DNA of 64,000 bases from Timonella corticicola (lineage in GTDB: Bacteria > Actinomycetota > Actinomycetes > Actinomycetales > Cellulomonadaceae). The stretch is taken from assembly GCF_042683685.1 (NCBI RefSeq), contig NZ_JBHUOP010000002.1, forward strand, positions 681,856 to 745,855, in the 5' to 3' direction. The notes under the pieces are model-generated. The model ran no database searches. It was given only the letters and a program-made list of their open reading frames with translations, and was not told the origin of the DNA. Of this stretch, positions 52,023-60,324 are shown one piece after another. The stretch's first letter is position 1, and the number at the start of each line of letters is the position of its first letter. The position numbers and the translations under genes were made by a program.

Positions 52023-53926
52023 GCGGCATGTTGAACTGGGGTGTTTCCTCGATCAGAAGCCGGCTCACCCACACGATCGGGCCGTTGATAGTGGCGATGT
52101 TGGCCACGGCGATGCTCGTCTCCTGTGCCGTGTGGCTTGAATCCGGGGCTCGGACCCCGATCGGCTCCGACAGTGCGCCCATGCTCGTCCCCGTGGTCGC
52201 GTCCTTTGCCGGGACAACCCTGCTGATTGTCGTCTTGATCGTGGCATCCATGTTCGGAGCCGCGCTACGACAACGTGCTGAGGAGTTCGCATTGTTGCGC
52301 CTGACAGGTGCCACCCCACAGCAGATCAGGAATCTGGTAACCGCGGAGGTCCTCGTTGTCTTTGCCATAGCCGCGCCCTTTGGCGTGGCCTTGGGGCATG
52401 TGGGGGCCAACGCCCTGACCCCTGCACTGCGTTCTTCCGGTGTCATCGCGGAGAGCTTCGCGGCATCTCATTCACCGTTCGCAGCTCTGGGTTCCCTTCT
52501 CGTTCTAGTGCCCAGCGCGCTGATTTCCGGTCGCCTGGCCGCCCGAAGGGTGGCAACCGGAGTCGCGGCGCAGTACCTCGTGGAAACTTCAGTTGAGGAC
52601 CACACCGTGCCACGCACGAGGTTGCGAGTTGCCTTGGTGTTTCTATGCCTGGGGGTACTGGCCGCCACCGCTCCCTTCGGGTTTGGCGGCCTCATGGGAG
52701 CCGCCTCCGGTGCAAGCGCAGCGTTTCTGTTGATCACCGCAGCCGCGTTGGGAGCGCCCACCCTGGTTCGAGGCATCGCGCAGAAGGCCACGCTCGTTCT
52801 TTCTCAGCGTCGTAGCGGATTGTCGTTGATCGTAGCCACCAATGCCCGCGGACACGGTAAAAGGCTCACAACCGCGATCATTCCCCTGGCGCTTGTCATC
52901 GCGATGGGAACCATTCAGACAAGCTCTGACGCCATCGTCTCCACCGCTGCAACCGAACAATACGCCGATAGCCTGAAGGCTGATGTCGTGATCACGGGAG
53001 CGGCCATTGACTCGCACGACATGTTGACGACAGTCCAGGCTATTGAGGGCGTCGCCACAGCGGCGTCCAGCACCCTCGTCCCAGCCTCGGTCAGAACCGA
53101 CGATGACGACGACCTCCCCTTCCTGGAACGTCTACTGTGGGAACCCACGGCCATCAGGGTGGTGAACGGCGAGATATCCGCTCTCGTTGATCCCCAGGTA
53201 CGCTCGGGTTCGCTCAACAGCCTGGACGATCCCAACACGGTCGCAGTCAACTCAGACCTTCTCTTTGCCACAGGCAAGGGCATAGGCTCCACGTTGGCGG
53301 TGCGATTCAACGGCCAGGAGGAGGTCACGACTCGTATCGTCGCGATCTATGAGCGAGGCTTGGGACTCGGCGACATCATGACGAGCGCTGATCTCTCCGG
53401 AATGCGCACCGAAGGCGTTCAGACGGAGGTGTTCGCCATAACCGAGGAAGGGTTCGCCGCCACTGATCTGGTAGATGAGTTGCCCACGACAGGCTGGCGG
53501 GTGCAAACCGGCGCACAGCATCTCGAAGCCGTTTCCTCATCTGCGCAGTCGCAGTCGGATCTCTCCCGGATCCTCATATTGGTGCTCGTGTGCTTCATCG
53601 CAGTCGCCGCGATGAACACCCTCATGATGCTCTCTGGTGCACGGCACCCTGAACTGGCGTTGCTTCGCACCATCGGCACCTCGAGGAGACAGGTCCTCGC
53701 GATACTCGGGGTTGAGGCGCTGTTGGTGGCGCTGAGCGCTTGGGTTATCGGGGTGCTTACGGTCGTCCCGTCGATTATCGCGAGTTCGTGGGGGCTGCTG
53801 GGGCGTGTGCTCATTGTCGTGGACTGGCCCGTGTTCTTGACCTTGAGCGGAGTCATCGTGTTCATCGCATACGTGGGCGGCCTTCTCCCGGCGGTGGTTG
53901 CGTTCTCCCGACGCGGGACCCGTTAG
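52019..53926 (+). CDS. FtsX-family ABC permease
   Basis: A 635-aa membrane protein with a GTG start overlapping the ATPase stop. It contains two FtsX domains: helices near 20-45 and 60-85 with LRQRAEEFALLRLTGATPQQ, and a second set near 520-625 with ARHPELALLRTIGTSRRQVL. A large extracytoplasmic domain lies at about 295-510. The EFALLRLTGA/ELALLRTIGT coupling-loop motif occurs in both halves, so one chain supplies eight or more helices. The substrate is unknown; macrolide, peptide or lipoprotein handling are possibilities. Confidence 0.92.
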   Translation: MSGMLNWGVSSIRSRLTHTIGPLIVAMLATAMLVSCAVWLESGARTPIGSDSAPMLVPVVASFAGTTLLIVVLIVASMFGAALRQRAEEFALLRLTGATPQQIRNLVTAEVLVVFAIAAPFGVALGHVGANALTPALRSSGVIAESFAASHSPFAALGSLLVLVPSALISGRLAARRVATGVAAQYLVETSVEDHTVPRTRLRVALVFLCLGVLAATAPFGFGGLMGAASGASAAFLLITAAALGAPTLVRGIAQKATLVLSQRRSGLSLIVATNARGHGKRLTTAIIPLALVIAMGTIQTSSDAIVSTAATEQYADSLKADVVITGAAIDSHDMLTTVQAIEGVATAASSTLVPASVRTDDDDDLPFLERLLWEPTAIRVVNGEISALVDPQVRSGSLNSLDDPNTVAVNSDLLFATGKGIGSTLAVRFNGQEEVTTRIVAIYERGLGLGDIMTSADLSGMRTEGVQTEVFAITEEGFAATDLVDELPTTGWRVQTGAQHLEAVSSSAQSQSDLSRILILVLVCFIAVAAMNTLMMLSGARHPELALLRTIGTSRRQVLAILGVEALLVALSAWVIGVLTVVPSIIASSWGLLGRVLIVVDWPVFLTLSGVIVFIAYVGGLLPAVVAFSRRGTR

Positions 53927-53944
53927 CAGAGTCCCCTGCGCAGA

Positions 53945-53976
53945 CGGAGGCCCGCACCATCAGGTGCGGGCCTCCG
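53945..53976. terminator. Bidirectional terminator
   Basis: Perfect 14-bp stem cggaggcccgcacc with an ATCA loop, between the convergent FtsX and CsbD genes. Confidence 0.88.
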
Positions 53977-54014
53977 CGAATTCCTAGATCCCTATCGGGG
54001 CGAGGACAGGCCAG

Positions 54015-54191
54015 TCAGTTTCCGCCTAGGGCGTCTTTGACCTTCTCGCCAGCTTGCTTCAGGTTTGCCTTGGCCTGGTCGAGTTTGCCGTCCGCTTCCA
54101 ACTCTTCGTTGTCAGTCGCATTCCCGGCCGTTTCCTTGACCTTGCCCTTGAGTTCTTCAGCAGCGTTGCTGATCTTGTCGCCGATTCCCAT
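54015..54191 (-). CDS. CsbD family stress protein
   Basis: A 58-aa protein. The start at 54191 is fixed by AAGGAG 7 nt upstream; an open frame continues 30 codons further without a ribosome site. GIGDKISNAAEELKGKVKET, then NEELEADGKLDQAKANLKQA is the CsbD domain, a small highly charged helical protein induced by general stress in many bacteria. The molecular role is unknown. A 14-bp palindrome (54307-54320) lies in the shared upstream gap. Confidence 0.93.
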   Translation of the reverse strand: MGIGDKISNAAEELKGKVKETAGNATDNEELEADGKLDQAKANLKQAGEKVKDALGGN

Positions 54192-54306
54192 AGGCAATCT
54201 CCTTAGGTTCTGGGGTCTCCCCCGTGGAATGGTTCTTCCATGTTGCCTCCGCCCGGTCCAACGCGCATCTTCGGTGGGCAAAAGTCACCCGGAACGCCAT
54301 GAAGTT

Positions 54307-54320
54307 TTTGGTATACCAAA
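54307..54320. promoter_or_regulatory. GntR-type operator-like palindrome
   Basis: tttggtataccaaa is a perfect 14-bp palindrome with a TGGTATACCA-like core (here TTGGTATACCAA), a form common among GntR-family sites. It lies between divergent csbD (116 bp away) and the amidohydrolase (60 bp away). No GntR gene is in the window. Confidence 0.45.
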
Positions 54321-54379
54321 TTGGACCGAAGGTGCGTGGCACTCTCCCCTGAACGCAGCTCCAGTATTAGCCTTATGCA

Positions 54380-55675
54380 ATGAGCATCTCGGTATCCTCA
54401 CCCCGTCCAGTTACACCACTTGCCCCAGCAGCACGACCCGCTGGGAAACATGTCGCCGACGCACGGCCGCTTGAGGTGCGCAATGTTCGCCCGTGGGGTG
54501 GCGATGCCGTGGACCTGACGGTTGTGGACGGCACAATCACCGCGATCACGCCACATGCGGCTCACACCTCTGACAGATCCGATTCCGCGACAACACAAGC
54601 AGATCGAACCATCAATGGCCGCAGCTTGCTGGCGCTGCCAGGATTCGCGAATGTCCACGCCCACTCCGACAAGTCATGGTGGGGCAAACCGTGGCAGCCA
54701 TATGGCGGGGTCGCCACCACGCAGGGTCGCATCGAACATGAGCGCGAGCATCGTGACCGCCTCGGAATTCCAGGCGTTCAGACCTCGACACAGGTCCTGC
54801 GGGAATACCTACGCCACGGCACCACGGTTCAGCGCACGCACGTTGACGTAGACACCGGGGTTGGCCTGCGCGGCATCGAAGCGATCCGGGAGGCGAACCA
54901 AGCCCTTGGAGAAACCATCGTCACGCAGATCGTCGCCTTCCCCCAGGACGGCGTGCTGCGCCGCCCTGGGGTGCTGGAACTTCTGGATCAAGCGGCTACG
55001 GCTGGAGCAGATTACATTGGCGGCCTTGATCCGGCATCCATTGACCGTGACCCCGTGGGCCAGTTGGACGGGATCTTCGCGATTGCCGAGCGGCACGGCT
55101 GCGGCATCGACGTTCACCTACACGATGGTGGCGAACTCGGAGCCTTTCAGATCGAGCTGATGATTGATCGCACGATTCGCCACGGCCTGCAGGGCAAGGT
55201 CAACGTGGCGCACGGTCTTGCGCTCGGCCAGCTTTCCACCTCGCGCCAAGCCGATCTGATTGCCGGCATGGCCGAGGCCGGCGTGTCAGTCACGTCCGTC
55301 TCGCCCATCCGGGTCGCACCGCTTCCGCTACGCGAACTGCTTGAGGCTGGTGTCGCCGTTGGCCTTGGCACCGATGGTTTCCGCGACTTGTGGGGGCCAT
55401 ATGGGGACGGCGACATGTTGAAGGTCGCACTCAAGACTGCCCAGGTGTGCGGTCTGCGTTACGACGAGGACCTTGCCCTCGCAGTCGAGCTTGCGTCCTC
55501 ACGTGGTGCTGCCTTCGCTGGCGTGGCCTCGCACAATCTACAGGTCGGCGACCGGGCGGACATCGTTCTACTCGACGCCGAGAACACGATGGATGCCCTG
55601 ACCCGCACTCCTGCACGTGAGTTTGTGGTCGCGGGAGGCAAAGTGGTTGTCGCAGACGGCGAACTCTTGGTCTAG
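54380..55675 (+). CDS. Cytosine-deaminase-like amidohydrolase
   Basis: A 431-aa metal-dependent hydrolase. Metal-binding set: GFANVHAHSDKSWW (HxH), DVHLHDGGE (His), NVAHGLALG (His) and GLGTDGFRDLWGPYGDGDML (Asp), in the order of CodA-type deaminases. The C-terminal NLQVGDRADIVLLD completes the composite beta-sandwich. It probably deaminates a pyrimidine, triazine or similar ring in the cytoplasm; the exact substrate cannot be read off. The first 25 residues are low-complexity and may not be part of the fold. Confidence 0.88.
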   Translation: MSISVSSPRPVTPLAPAARPAGKHVADARPLEVRNVRPWGGDAVDLTVVDGTITAITPHAAHTSDRSDSATTQADRTINGRSLLALPGFANVHAHSDKSWWGKPWQPYGGVATTQGRIEHEREHRDRLGIPGVQTSTQVLREYLRHGTTVQRTHVDVDTGVGLRGIEAIREANQALGETIVTQIVAFPQDGVLRRPGVLELLDQAATAGADYIGGLDPASIDRDPVGQLDGIFAIAERHGCGIDVHLHDGGELGAFQIELMIDRTIRHGLQGKVNVAHGLALGQLSTSRQADLIAGMAEAGVSVTSVSPIRVAPLPLRELLEAGVAVGLGTDGFRDLWGPYGDGDMLKVALKTAQVCGLRYDEDLALAVELASSRGAAFAGVASHNLQVGDRADIVLLDAENTMDALTRTPAREFVVAGGKVVVADGELLV

Positions 55676-55930
55676 CAGACCCAGCACGGCTGGGTCACGA
55701 GACAGGCTGCCAAGGCCCCGAATCGTCGGCAATCAGACGAAAGACTGTCCGCATGGCGGACATAATGACCGTCGCACAAACAACTTTTCCAACCATTTCA
55801 GGTCAGTATGAACCACTGAAAACGCATGAATATGCGGTTTTCATAGGTCACTATGCGGCCATGACAATGCCCGTATAGTGGACGGGAAGTTGCTCAAACA
55901 TCGAACGCGTCGCAGACTTAAGAACACCAG
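55676..55930. other. Promoter region of the metF riboswitch transcript
   Basis: No ORF. TATAGT at 55874-55879 is a reasonable -10 box about 50 bp before the riboswitch; a -35 box is not clear. A small hairpin around gcatgaatatgcgg (near 55826) has no evident role. Confidence 0.35.
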
Positions 55931-56036
55931 ATCCATCCAGAGCGGTCGAGAGTCCTGGCTCGATGACACCGCAGCAACCCCCTCCCAACGGAAGCCTCCA
56001 ACGGGAGAAGGGTGCTAACGCCAGATTCGATGGAGT
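55931..56036 (+). promoter_or_regulatory. SAM riboswitch (S-box/SAM-IV clan) controlling metF
   Basis: Conserved core blocks are in order: GGTCGAGAGTCCTGGCTCGA, TGACACCGCAGCAACC, and AAGGGTGCTAACGCCAG. The closing P1 helix pairs tccatc (55932-55937) with gatgga (56029-56034). The metF Shine-Dalgarno GGAG (56032-56035) lies inside the 3' strand of P1. SAM binding should therefore hide the ribosome site and block translation. I cannot decide between SAM-I and SAM-IV by eye. Confidence 0.88.
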
Positions 56037-56043
56037 AATACCA

Positions 56044-57042
56044 ATGGCTTCCTTTGACGTATCTGCGGCTGCACGCGGCTTCGCTCGACCGACGCTGTCG
56101 TTCGAACTCATGCCTCCGCGCAACCCCGACGCTGCGCCAAAATTCTGGAATGCGGCCCGCAAGCTCGTGGAGGCGCATCCAGACTTCATTTCCGTGACCT
56201 ACGGGGCTGCGGGGAACGATCGCAACACCGCCCGCACGGTCGTGGAACGACTCGTCAAGCACACCAATGTTCTCCCCATCGCACACCTGACCTGCGTGGG
56301 CGCAACCAGGGACAACGTCGCAGACACGATCGACGACTTCCTCTCCATCGGCGCACGCACCTTCCTCGCACTGCGCGGAGACCCGCCGAGGGACCAACCC
56401 GACTGGCAGCCACCGGCTGACGGCGTGCACTCGTCGGCAGAACTGATCGAACTCATCCGTGAGGTCGAAACCAAGCGATGCCACGCAGACGCGCCTGCGG
56501 CGCTGCGCGGCGCGGCCAAGCCACTGACCATCGCAGTGGCAACCTTCTGCGAAGGCAACCGCGACGCGGGCACCACCCGCGAACAGGAGGTTCTGCGTCT
56601 GCTGGAAAAGCAGGAGGCCGGAGCCCACTTCGCAATCACCCAACTGTTCTACGAGGCAGACTCCTACACTCAGTTCGTCGAGTTGGCGCGCCGTGAAGGT
56701 GTCACGATCCCAATCCTCGCGGGCATCTTGCCCACAACGGACCCCAACAGGCTGCACCGCGTGGAACAACTCACCGGAGTCACTGCGCCCACCGCTCTGC
56801 TCCGAGACCTCGAATCCATCGAGAGCCCTCACCTGCGCCACTCACGTGGAATCGAAGCGTCCGTGGAACTGGCTCGGGCAGTGCTCGAGGCCGGGGCCCC
56901 TGGCCTGCACATCTACACCTTCAACAAATACGAGCCCGCACTCGATCTGCTCGAAGGCCTACAACTCGGCAGTCTGCTCGCACCCAGCGATTCAGGCCTG
57001 ACCACAGGAGCACAGGTCGGGGCGCTTCCCGTCTCCCTGTGA
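56044..57042 (+). CDS. metF: Methylenetetrahydrofolate reductase
   Basis: 332 aa. The ATG at 56044 is 8 nt after GGAG; the frame is open 27 codons upstream through the riboswitch and is not coding there. A FAD-binding TIM barrel: PTLSFELMPPRN at the N-terminus, ISVTYGAAGNDR, AHLTCVGATRDNV, FLALRGDPPR (FAD-binding), and GAHFAITQLFYEAD. It reduces 5,10-methylene-THF to 5-methyl-THF, the methyl donor used by the MetE encoded 77 bp downstream. Confidence 0.95.
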   Translation: MASFDVSAAARGFARPTLSFELMPPRNPDAAPKFWNAARKLVEAHPDFISVTYGAAGNDRNTARTVVERLVKHTNVLPIAHLTCVGATRDNVADTIDDFLSIGARTFLALRGDPPRDQPDWQPPADGVHSSAELIELIREVETKRCHADAPAALRGAAKPLTIAVATFCEGNRDAGTTREQEVLRLLEKQEAGAHFAITQLFYEADSYTQFVELARREGVTIPILAGILPTTDPNRLHRVEQLTGVTAPTALLRDLESIESPHLRHSRGIEASVELARAVLEAGAPGLHIYTFNKYEPALDLLEGLQLGSLLAPSDSGLTTGAQVGALPVSL

Positions 57043-57119
57043 TCGTCTGACTGCGCTCAGAGCCACATCGCTCACGACCACATCAACCAGCCATCTGCAA
57101 CCATCAAAGGCAAGGAAAC

Positions 57120-59447
57120 ATGTCCACCTCTGCAATTCCATTCCCAAAGGCCTCCGTTCTCGGATACCCGCGTATCGGTGAACGCCGCGAACTCAAGCGC
57201 GCTGTCGAGGCCTTCTGGGCAGGCAAGACCACGGTCGAAGAACTTGAGGTAACCGCAGCCGAGCTGCGTAAGTCCACCCGCGAGCGCCTTGCCGAACTCG
57301 GTTTGGGCCGGGACGATGCCTCCATCCCCGAGTCGTTCTCCTACTACGACCAGGTAGCGGACGCCTCGGCAGCGTTTGGCGTTGTGCCGGCGCGCTTTGA
57401 GTCGCTGCGTAACGCTGAGGGTGGCCTCGACCTTGCGGGCTACTTCACCGTTGCGCGTGGTCAGGGCGAGAATCTGCCGCTCGAGATGACCAAGTGGTTC
57501 GACACCAACTACCACTACCTCGTGCCAGAGCTTGGTCCAGACACCACGTTCAAGTTGGTGGGCAGCCAGTTTGTGGACCAGTTCCTTGAGGCTAAGGAGC
57601 AGGGTTTTGTGACCCGTCCGGTTGTTGTTGGCCCGGTCACCTACTTGGCCCTGTCCAAGCCTGCTGACGGCGTTGCCGCGGACTTCAACCCGCTCACGCT
57701 GCTGCCGCAGATTCTGCCGGCGTATGTTGCACTGCTTGAGCAGTTGGCTGCGGCCGGCGCTCCGTGGGTTCAGTTTGAGGAAGCCGCACTGGTCAACGAG
57801 AACCTGTCCGCATCCGCCGATGAACTGCGCGGCGCTCTTGCAACCGCCTACGAGGTTCTGTTGGCTGTTCCGCAGCGTCCACAGGTTGCCATTTCCGCGG
57901 CTTATGGTGGTTTGGACCCGCTGTTCGGCGCGGTTGTTGCTACCGGCGCTGACGCGATTGCGATTGACCTAGTGAAGGGCGCTGTTCCAGCGACCGAGGG
58001 CCTGGACCTGTCCGGCGTGACCATCGCCGCTGGTGTGATTGACGGACACAACATCTGGCGGGCAAACCTGTCCGACAAGCTCGCTCTGCTGGAGCGCGTG
58101 GAATCGCTTGGCGCAAAGTCGGTCACGGTCACCACCTCGACCTCGTTGCAGCACGTGCCGTACACCCTGCGCAACGAGTCCAAGCTCGACACCGAACTGA
58201 AGTCGTGGCTTGCGTTCGCTGAGGAGAAGACCCAGGAGGTGGTCGCCCTCGCTCAGGGCCTGACCGAGGGCGCGGCAGCAATCGCCGAGCAGGTGCAGGA
58301 CTCAAAGGATGCGTTGGCTCGCCGCGCGGGCGCTGCCGGTGTGAACGTTCTGGCGGTCCGCGAGGCCACGGCAGCGCTCAAGCAGTCTGACTTCGACCGT
58401 GAGGACGCCGAAGCACGCCGGGTGGCTCAGGCTGAACGCCTTGGCCTGCCAGCGTTGCCAACCACGACGATCGGTTCGTTCCCGCAGACCACCTCGATCC
58501 GTAAGGCTCGCGCCGCCCACGCCAAGGGTGAGTTGGTTACCGAGGGCTACGAGCAGGCTATGCGCGACGAGATCGCCCAGGTCATCGCCCTTCAGGAAGA
58601 GATCGGCCTGGACGTGCTGGTTCACGGTGAGGCTGAGCGTAACGACATGGTTCAGTACTTCGCTGAACTTCTGGACGGTTTCGCAGTCACAGAGAACGGC
58701 TGGGTTCAGTCCTACGGTTCCCGCTGCACCCGCCCATCGATCCAGTGGGGCGATGTTTCCCGTCCAGAGCCAATGACGGTGCGCTGGGCCAAGTACGCTC
58801 AGTCCCTGACCCGCAAACCGGTCAAGGGTATGCTCACCGGTCCAGTCACCATCATGGCGTGGTCGTTCGTACGCGATGACGTGTCGCTGCGCGAAACCGC
58901 GAACCAGATCGGCTTGGCCCTGCGCGATGAGGTCAACGACCTTGAGGCTGCCGGGATCGCCACGATCCAGGTGGACGAGCCAGCACTGCGTGAGCTTCTC
59001 CCACTGAAGAAGAAGGACCACGCGGACTACCTCGACTGGTCGGTAAACTCGTTCCGCCTGTCCACCTCAGGCGTGCGCGTGGACACCCAGATCCACACCC
59101 ACCTGTGCTACTCCGAGTTCGGTGAGGTCATCGACGCGATTGACGCCCTCAACGCTGACGTCACCTCAATTGAGGCGGCTCGTTCCCGCATGGAGATCCT
59201 GCCCGAGCTCGCTGACGCTGGGTTCTCGCGCGGCGTTGGTCCTGGCGTGTACGACATCCACTCCCCTCGCGTGCCCTCCACCGAGGAGATTCAGGAACTG
59301 CTCGAACTCGCAGTGAAGTCGGTCGACCCGAACCTGCTGTGGGTTAACCCCGACTGTGGTCTGAAGACTCGTGGCTACGAGGAGACGACCGCTTCGCTCA
59401 AGAACCTTGCTGCGGCCACGTTGAACGTGCGCGCACAGCTTGGCTGA
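57120..59447 (+). CDS. metE: Cobalamin-independent methionine synthase
   Basis: 775 aa, CAAGGAAAC before the ATG. N-terminal barrel with VLGYPRIGERRELKRA and FDTNYHYLVPEL; C-terminal catalytic barrel with TTTIGSFPQT, LVHGEAERNDMVQYF, MLTGPVTIMAWSFVRDD, zinc ligands QIHTHLCYSEF (His-x-Cys) and NPDCGLKTR (Cys). It transfers the methyl group from 5-methyl-THF polyglutamate to homocysteine. It is co-transcribed with metF, so both are under SAM riboswitch control at least at the RNA level. Confidence 0.97.
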   Translation: MSTSAIPFPKASVLGYPRIGERRELKRAVEAFWAGKTTVEELEVTAAELRKSTRERLAELGLGRDDASIPESFSYYDQVADASAAFGVVPARFESLRNAEGGLDLAGYFTVARGQGENLPLEMTKWFDTNYHYLVPELGPDTTFKLVGSQFVDQFLEAKEQGFVTRPVVVGPVTYLALSKPADGVAADFNPLTLLPQILPAYVALLEQLAAAGAPWVQFEEAALVNENLSASADELRGALATAYEVLLAVPQRPQVAISAAYGGLDPLFGAVVATGADAIAIDLVKGAVPATEGLDLSGVTIAAGVIDGHNIWRANLSDKLALLERVESLGAKSVTVTTSTSLQHVPYTLRNESKLDTELKSWLAFAEEKTQEVVALAQGLTEGAAAIAEQVQDSKDALARRAGAAGVNVLAVREATAALKQSDFDREDAEARRVAQAERLGLPALPTTTIGSFPQTTSIRKARAAHAKGELVTEGYEQAMRDEIAQVIALQEEIGLDVLVHGEAERNDMVQYFAELLDGFAVTENGWVQSYGSRCTRPSIQWGDVSRPEPMTVRWAKYAQSLTRKPVKGMLTGPVTIMAWSFVRDDVSLRETANQIGLALRDEVNDLEAAGIATIQVDEPALRELLPLKKKDHADYLDWSVNSFRLSTSGVRVDTQIHTHLCYSEFGEVIDAIDALNADVTSIEAARSRMEILPELADAGFSRGVGPGVYDIHSPRVPSTEEIQELLELAVKSVDPNLLWVNPDCGLKTRGYEETTASLKNLAAATLNVRAQLG

Positions 59448-59505
59448 TTGGGCGTAATTCGTGGCCTGAAGTGGTTCAGGGTCACGCGCTGTAGTTGATG
59501 TGTTC

Positions 59506-59544
59506 GGTGGAGACCGACGGGAAACCGTTGGTCTCCACCCTTTT
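59506..59544 (+). terminator. Terminator of the metF-metE operon
   Basis: 15-bp stem ggtggagaccgacgg with one G-U pair and a GAAA tetraloop, followed by CTTTTGTTT, 58 bp after the metE stop. Confidence 0.92.
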
Positions 59545-59589
59545 GTTTGGGCTGTCTGGGTCAGGGTTGCCGGGCAACGGTGGCGGCGC

Positions 59590-59793
59590 TCAAAGGTCTG
59601 AGCAGGCTTCAACTGATCCGGTCAGGGACCGTGCCCACTCGCTGATCTGGGCCTGGATCGTCCGCTGCATGGGCAGATTCACGGTGACGGTGACGCCGGC
59701 TTGGGATGCCTGAGGGAAGCACTCGTCCAACTCGATGAAGTCCGCCGAGACCACGTCAGTTGGGCGGAATGCTGGCTGCGCGAGTAGCGTCAT
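59590..59793 (-). CDS. Small hypothetical protein
   Basis: 67 aa, mixed alpha/beta composition (FRPTDVVSADFIELDECFPQ, then GVTVTVNLPMQRTIQAQISE). AAAGGA lies 5 nt before the ATG, which supports a real gene; no family is recognised. It points towards the metE terminator. If expressed it is cytoplasmic. It might be a small regulatory or binding protein, but nothing in the context says which. Confidence 0.5.
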   Translation of the reverse strand: MTLLAQPAFRPTDVVSADFIELDECFPQASQAGVTVTVNLPMQRTIQAQISEWARSLTGSVEACSDL

Positions 59794-60199
59794 GGTGTCC
59801 TTTGTCTGGGAGCGTCACGTGGGAAGGCGCCGATTTTCGGCGGGAGATTCCATGCTAGGGCACATTTGGCTCGCTGGTTTATGGCCATGGTCACCCTTGC
59901 TGATTGCCGACGATTCCCCGCCTCCCTGCATCGGCTTTTTAAGCCGTTTGTGGTCGGGGTGGGCAGCATACGTGTGACGAGGTTGACGCAGCGTTCCCCG
60001 TCACACTGATGACTAAACGGGTAGGCATAGCAGACATGAGCAGATCGTTGAGGGGTCACGCCAAGCACATGAGATCATTCCGTCGCTGGTATCAGAATCG
60101 GTTCGTCTTTCATCGCATCCTGATTCCATGACCAGCGCCTCCGTTTAAATTCTGAGTCTCGGGTGAGGTTCTTTGGCTTAACCGTGTGAACCTTCTAGA
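59794..60199. other. Gene-poor gap
   Basis: About 400 bp between the small ORF and the HtaA gene's terminator. I find no ORF with a ribosome site and no recognisable RNA. The promoter of the small ORF should lie at its left end. Confidence 0.4.
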
Positions 60200-60239
60200 A
60201 GAACAGGCGAGCTCGCAGTACTGCGAGCTCGCCTGTTCT
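60200..60239 (-). terminator. Perfect 40-nt palindrome after the HtaA gene
   Basis: agaacaggcgagctcgca pairs exactly with 60222-60239 around GTAC. It is 85 bp after the stop at 60325 and probably ends that minus-strand transcript, although the following bases (TTCTAGAAGG) are only weakly U-rich. Confidence 0.65.
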
Positions 60240-60324
60240 TGTGTCATGGTCGCGAGAGGGCCTGCGGCTCAGAACGTCGAGGACTGTGCTCCGAGCACCT
60301 ACCTCGTGTTCTGCGGTTGTTCCT

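Noticed and set aside
55918..56841. 307-codon minus-strand frame
   Set aside because: Antisense to the SAM riboswitch and metF; no homology features.
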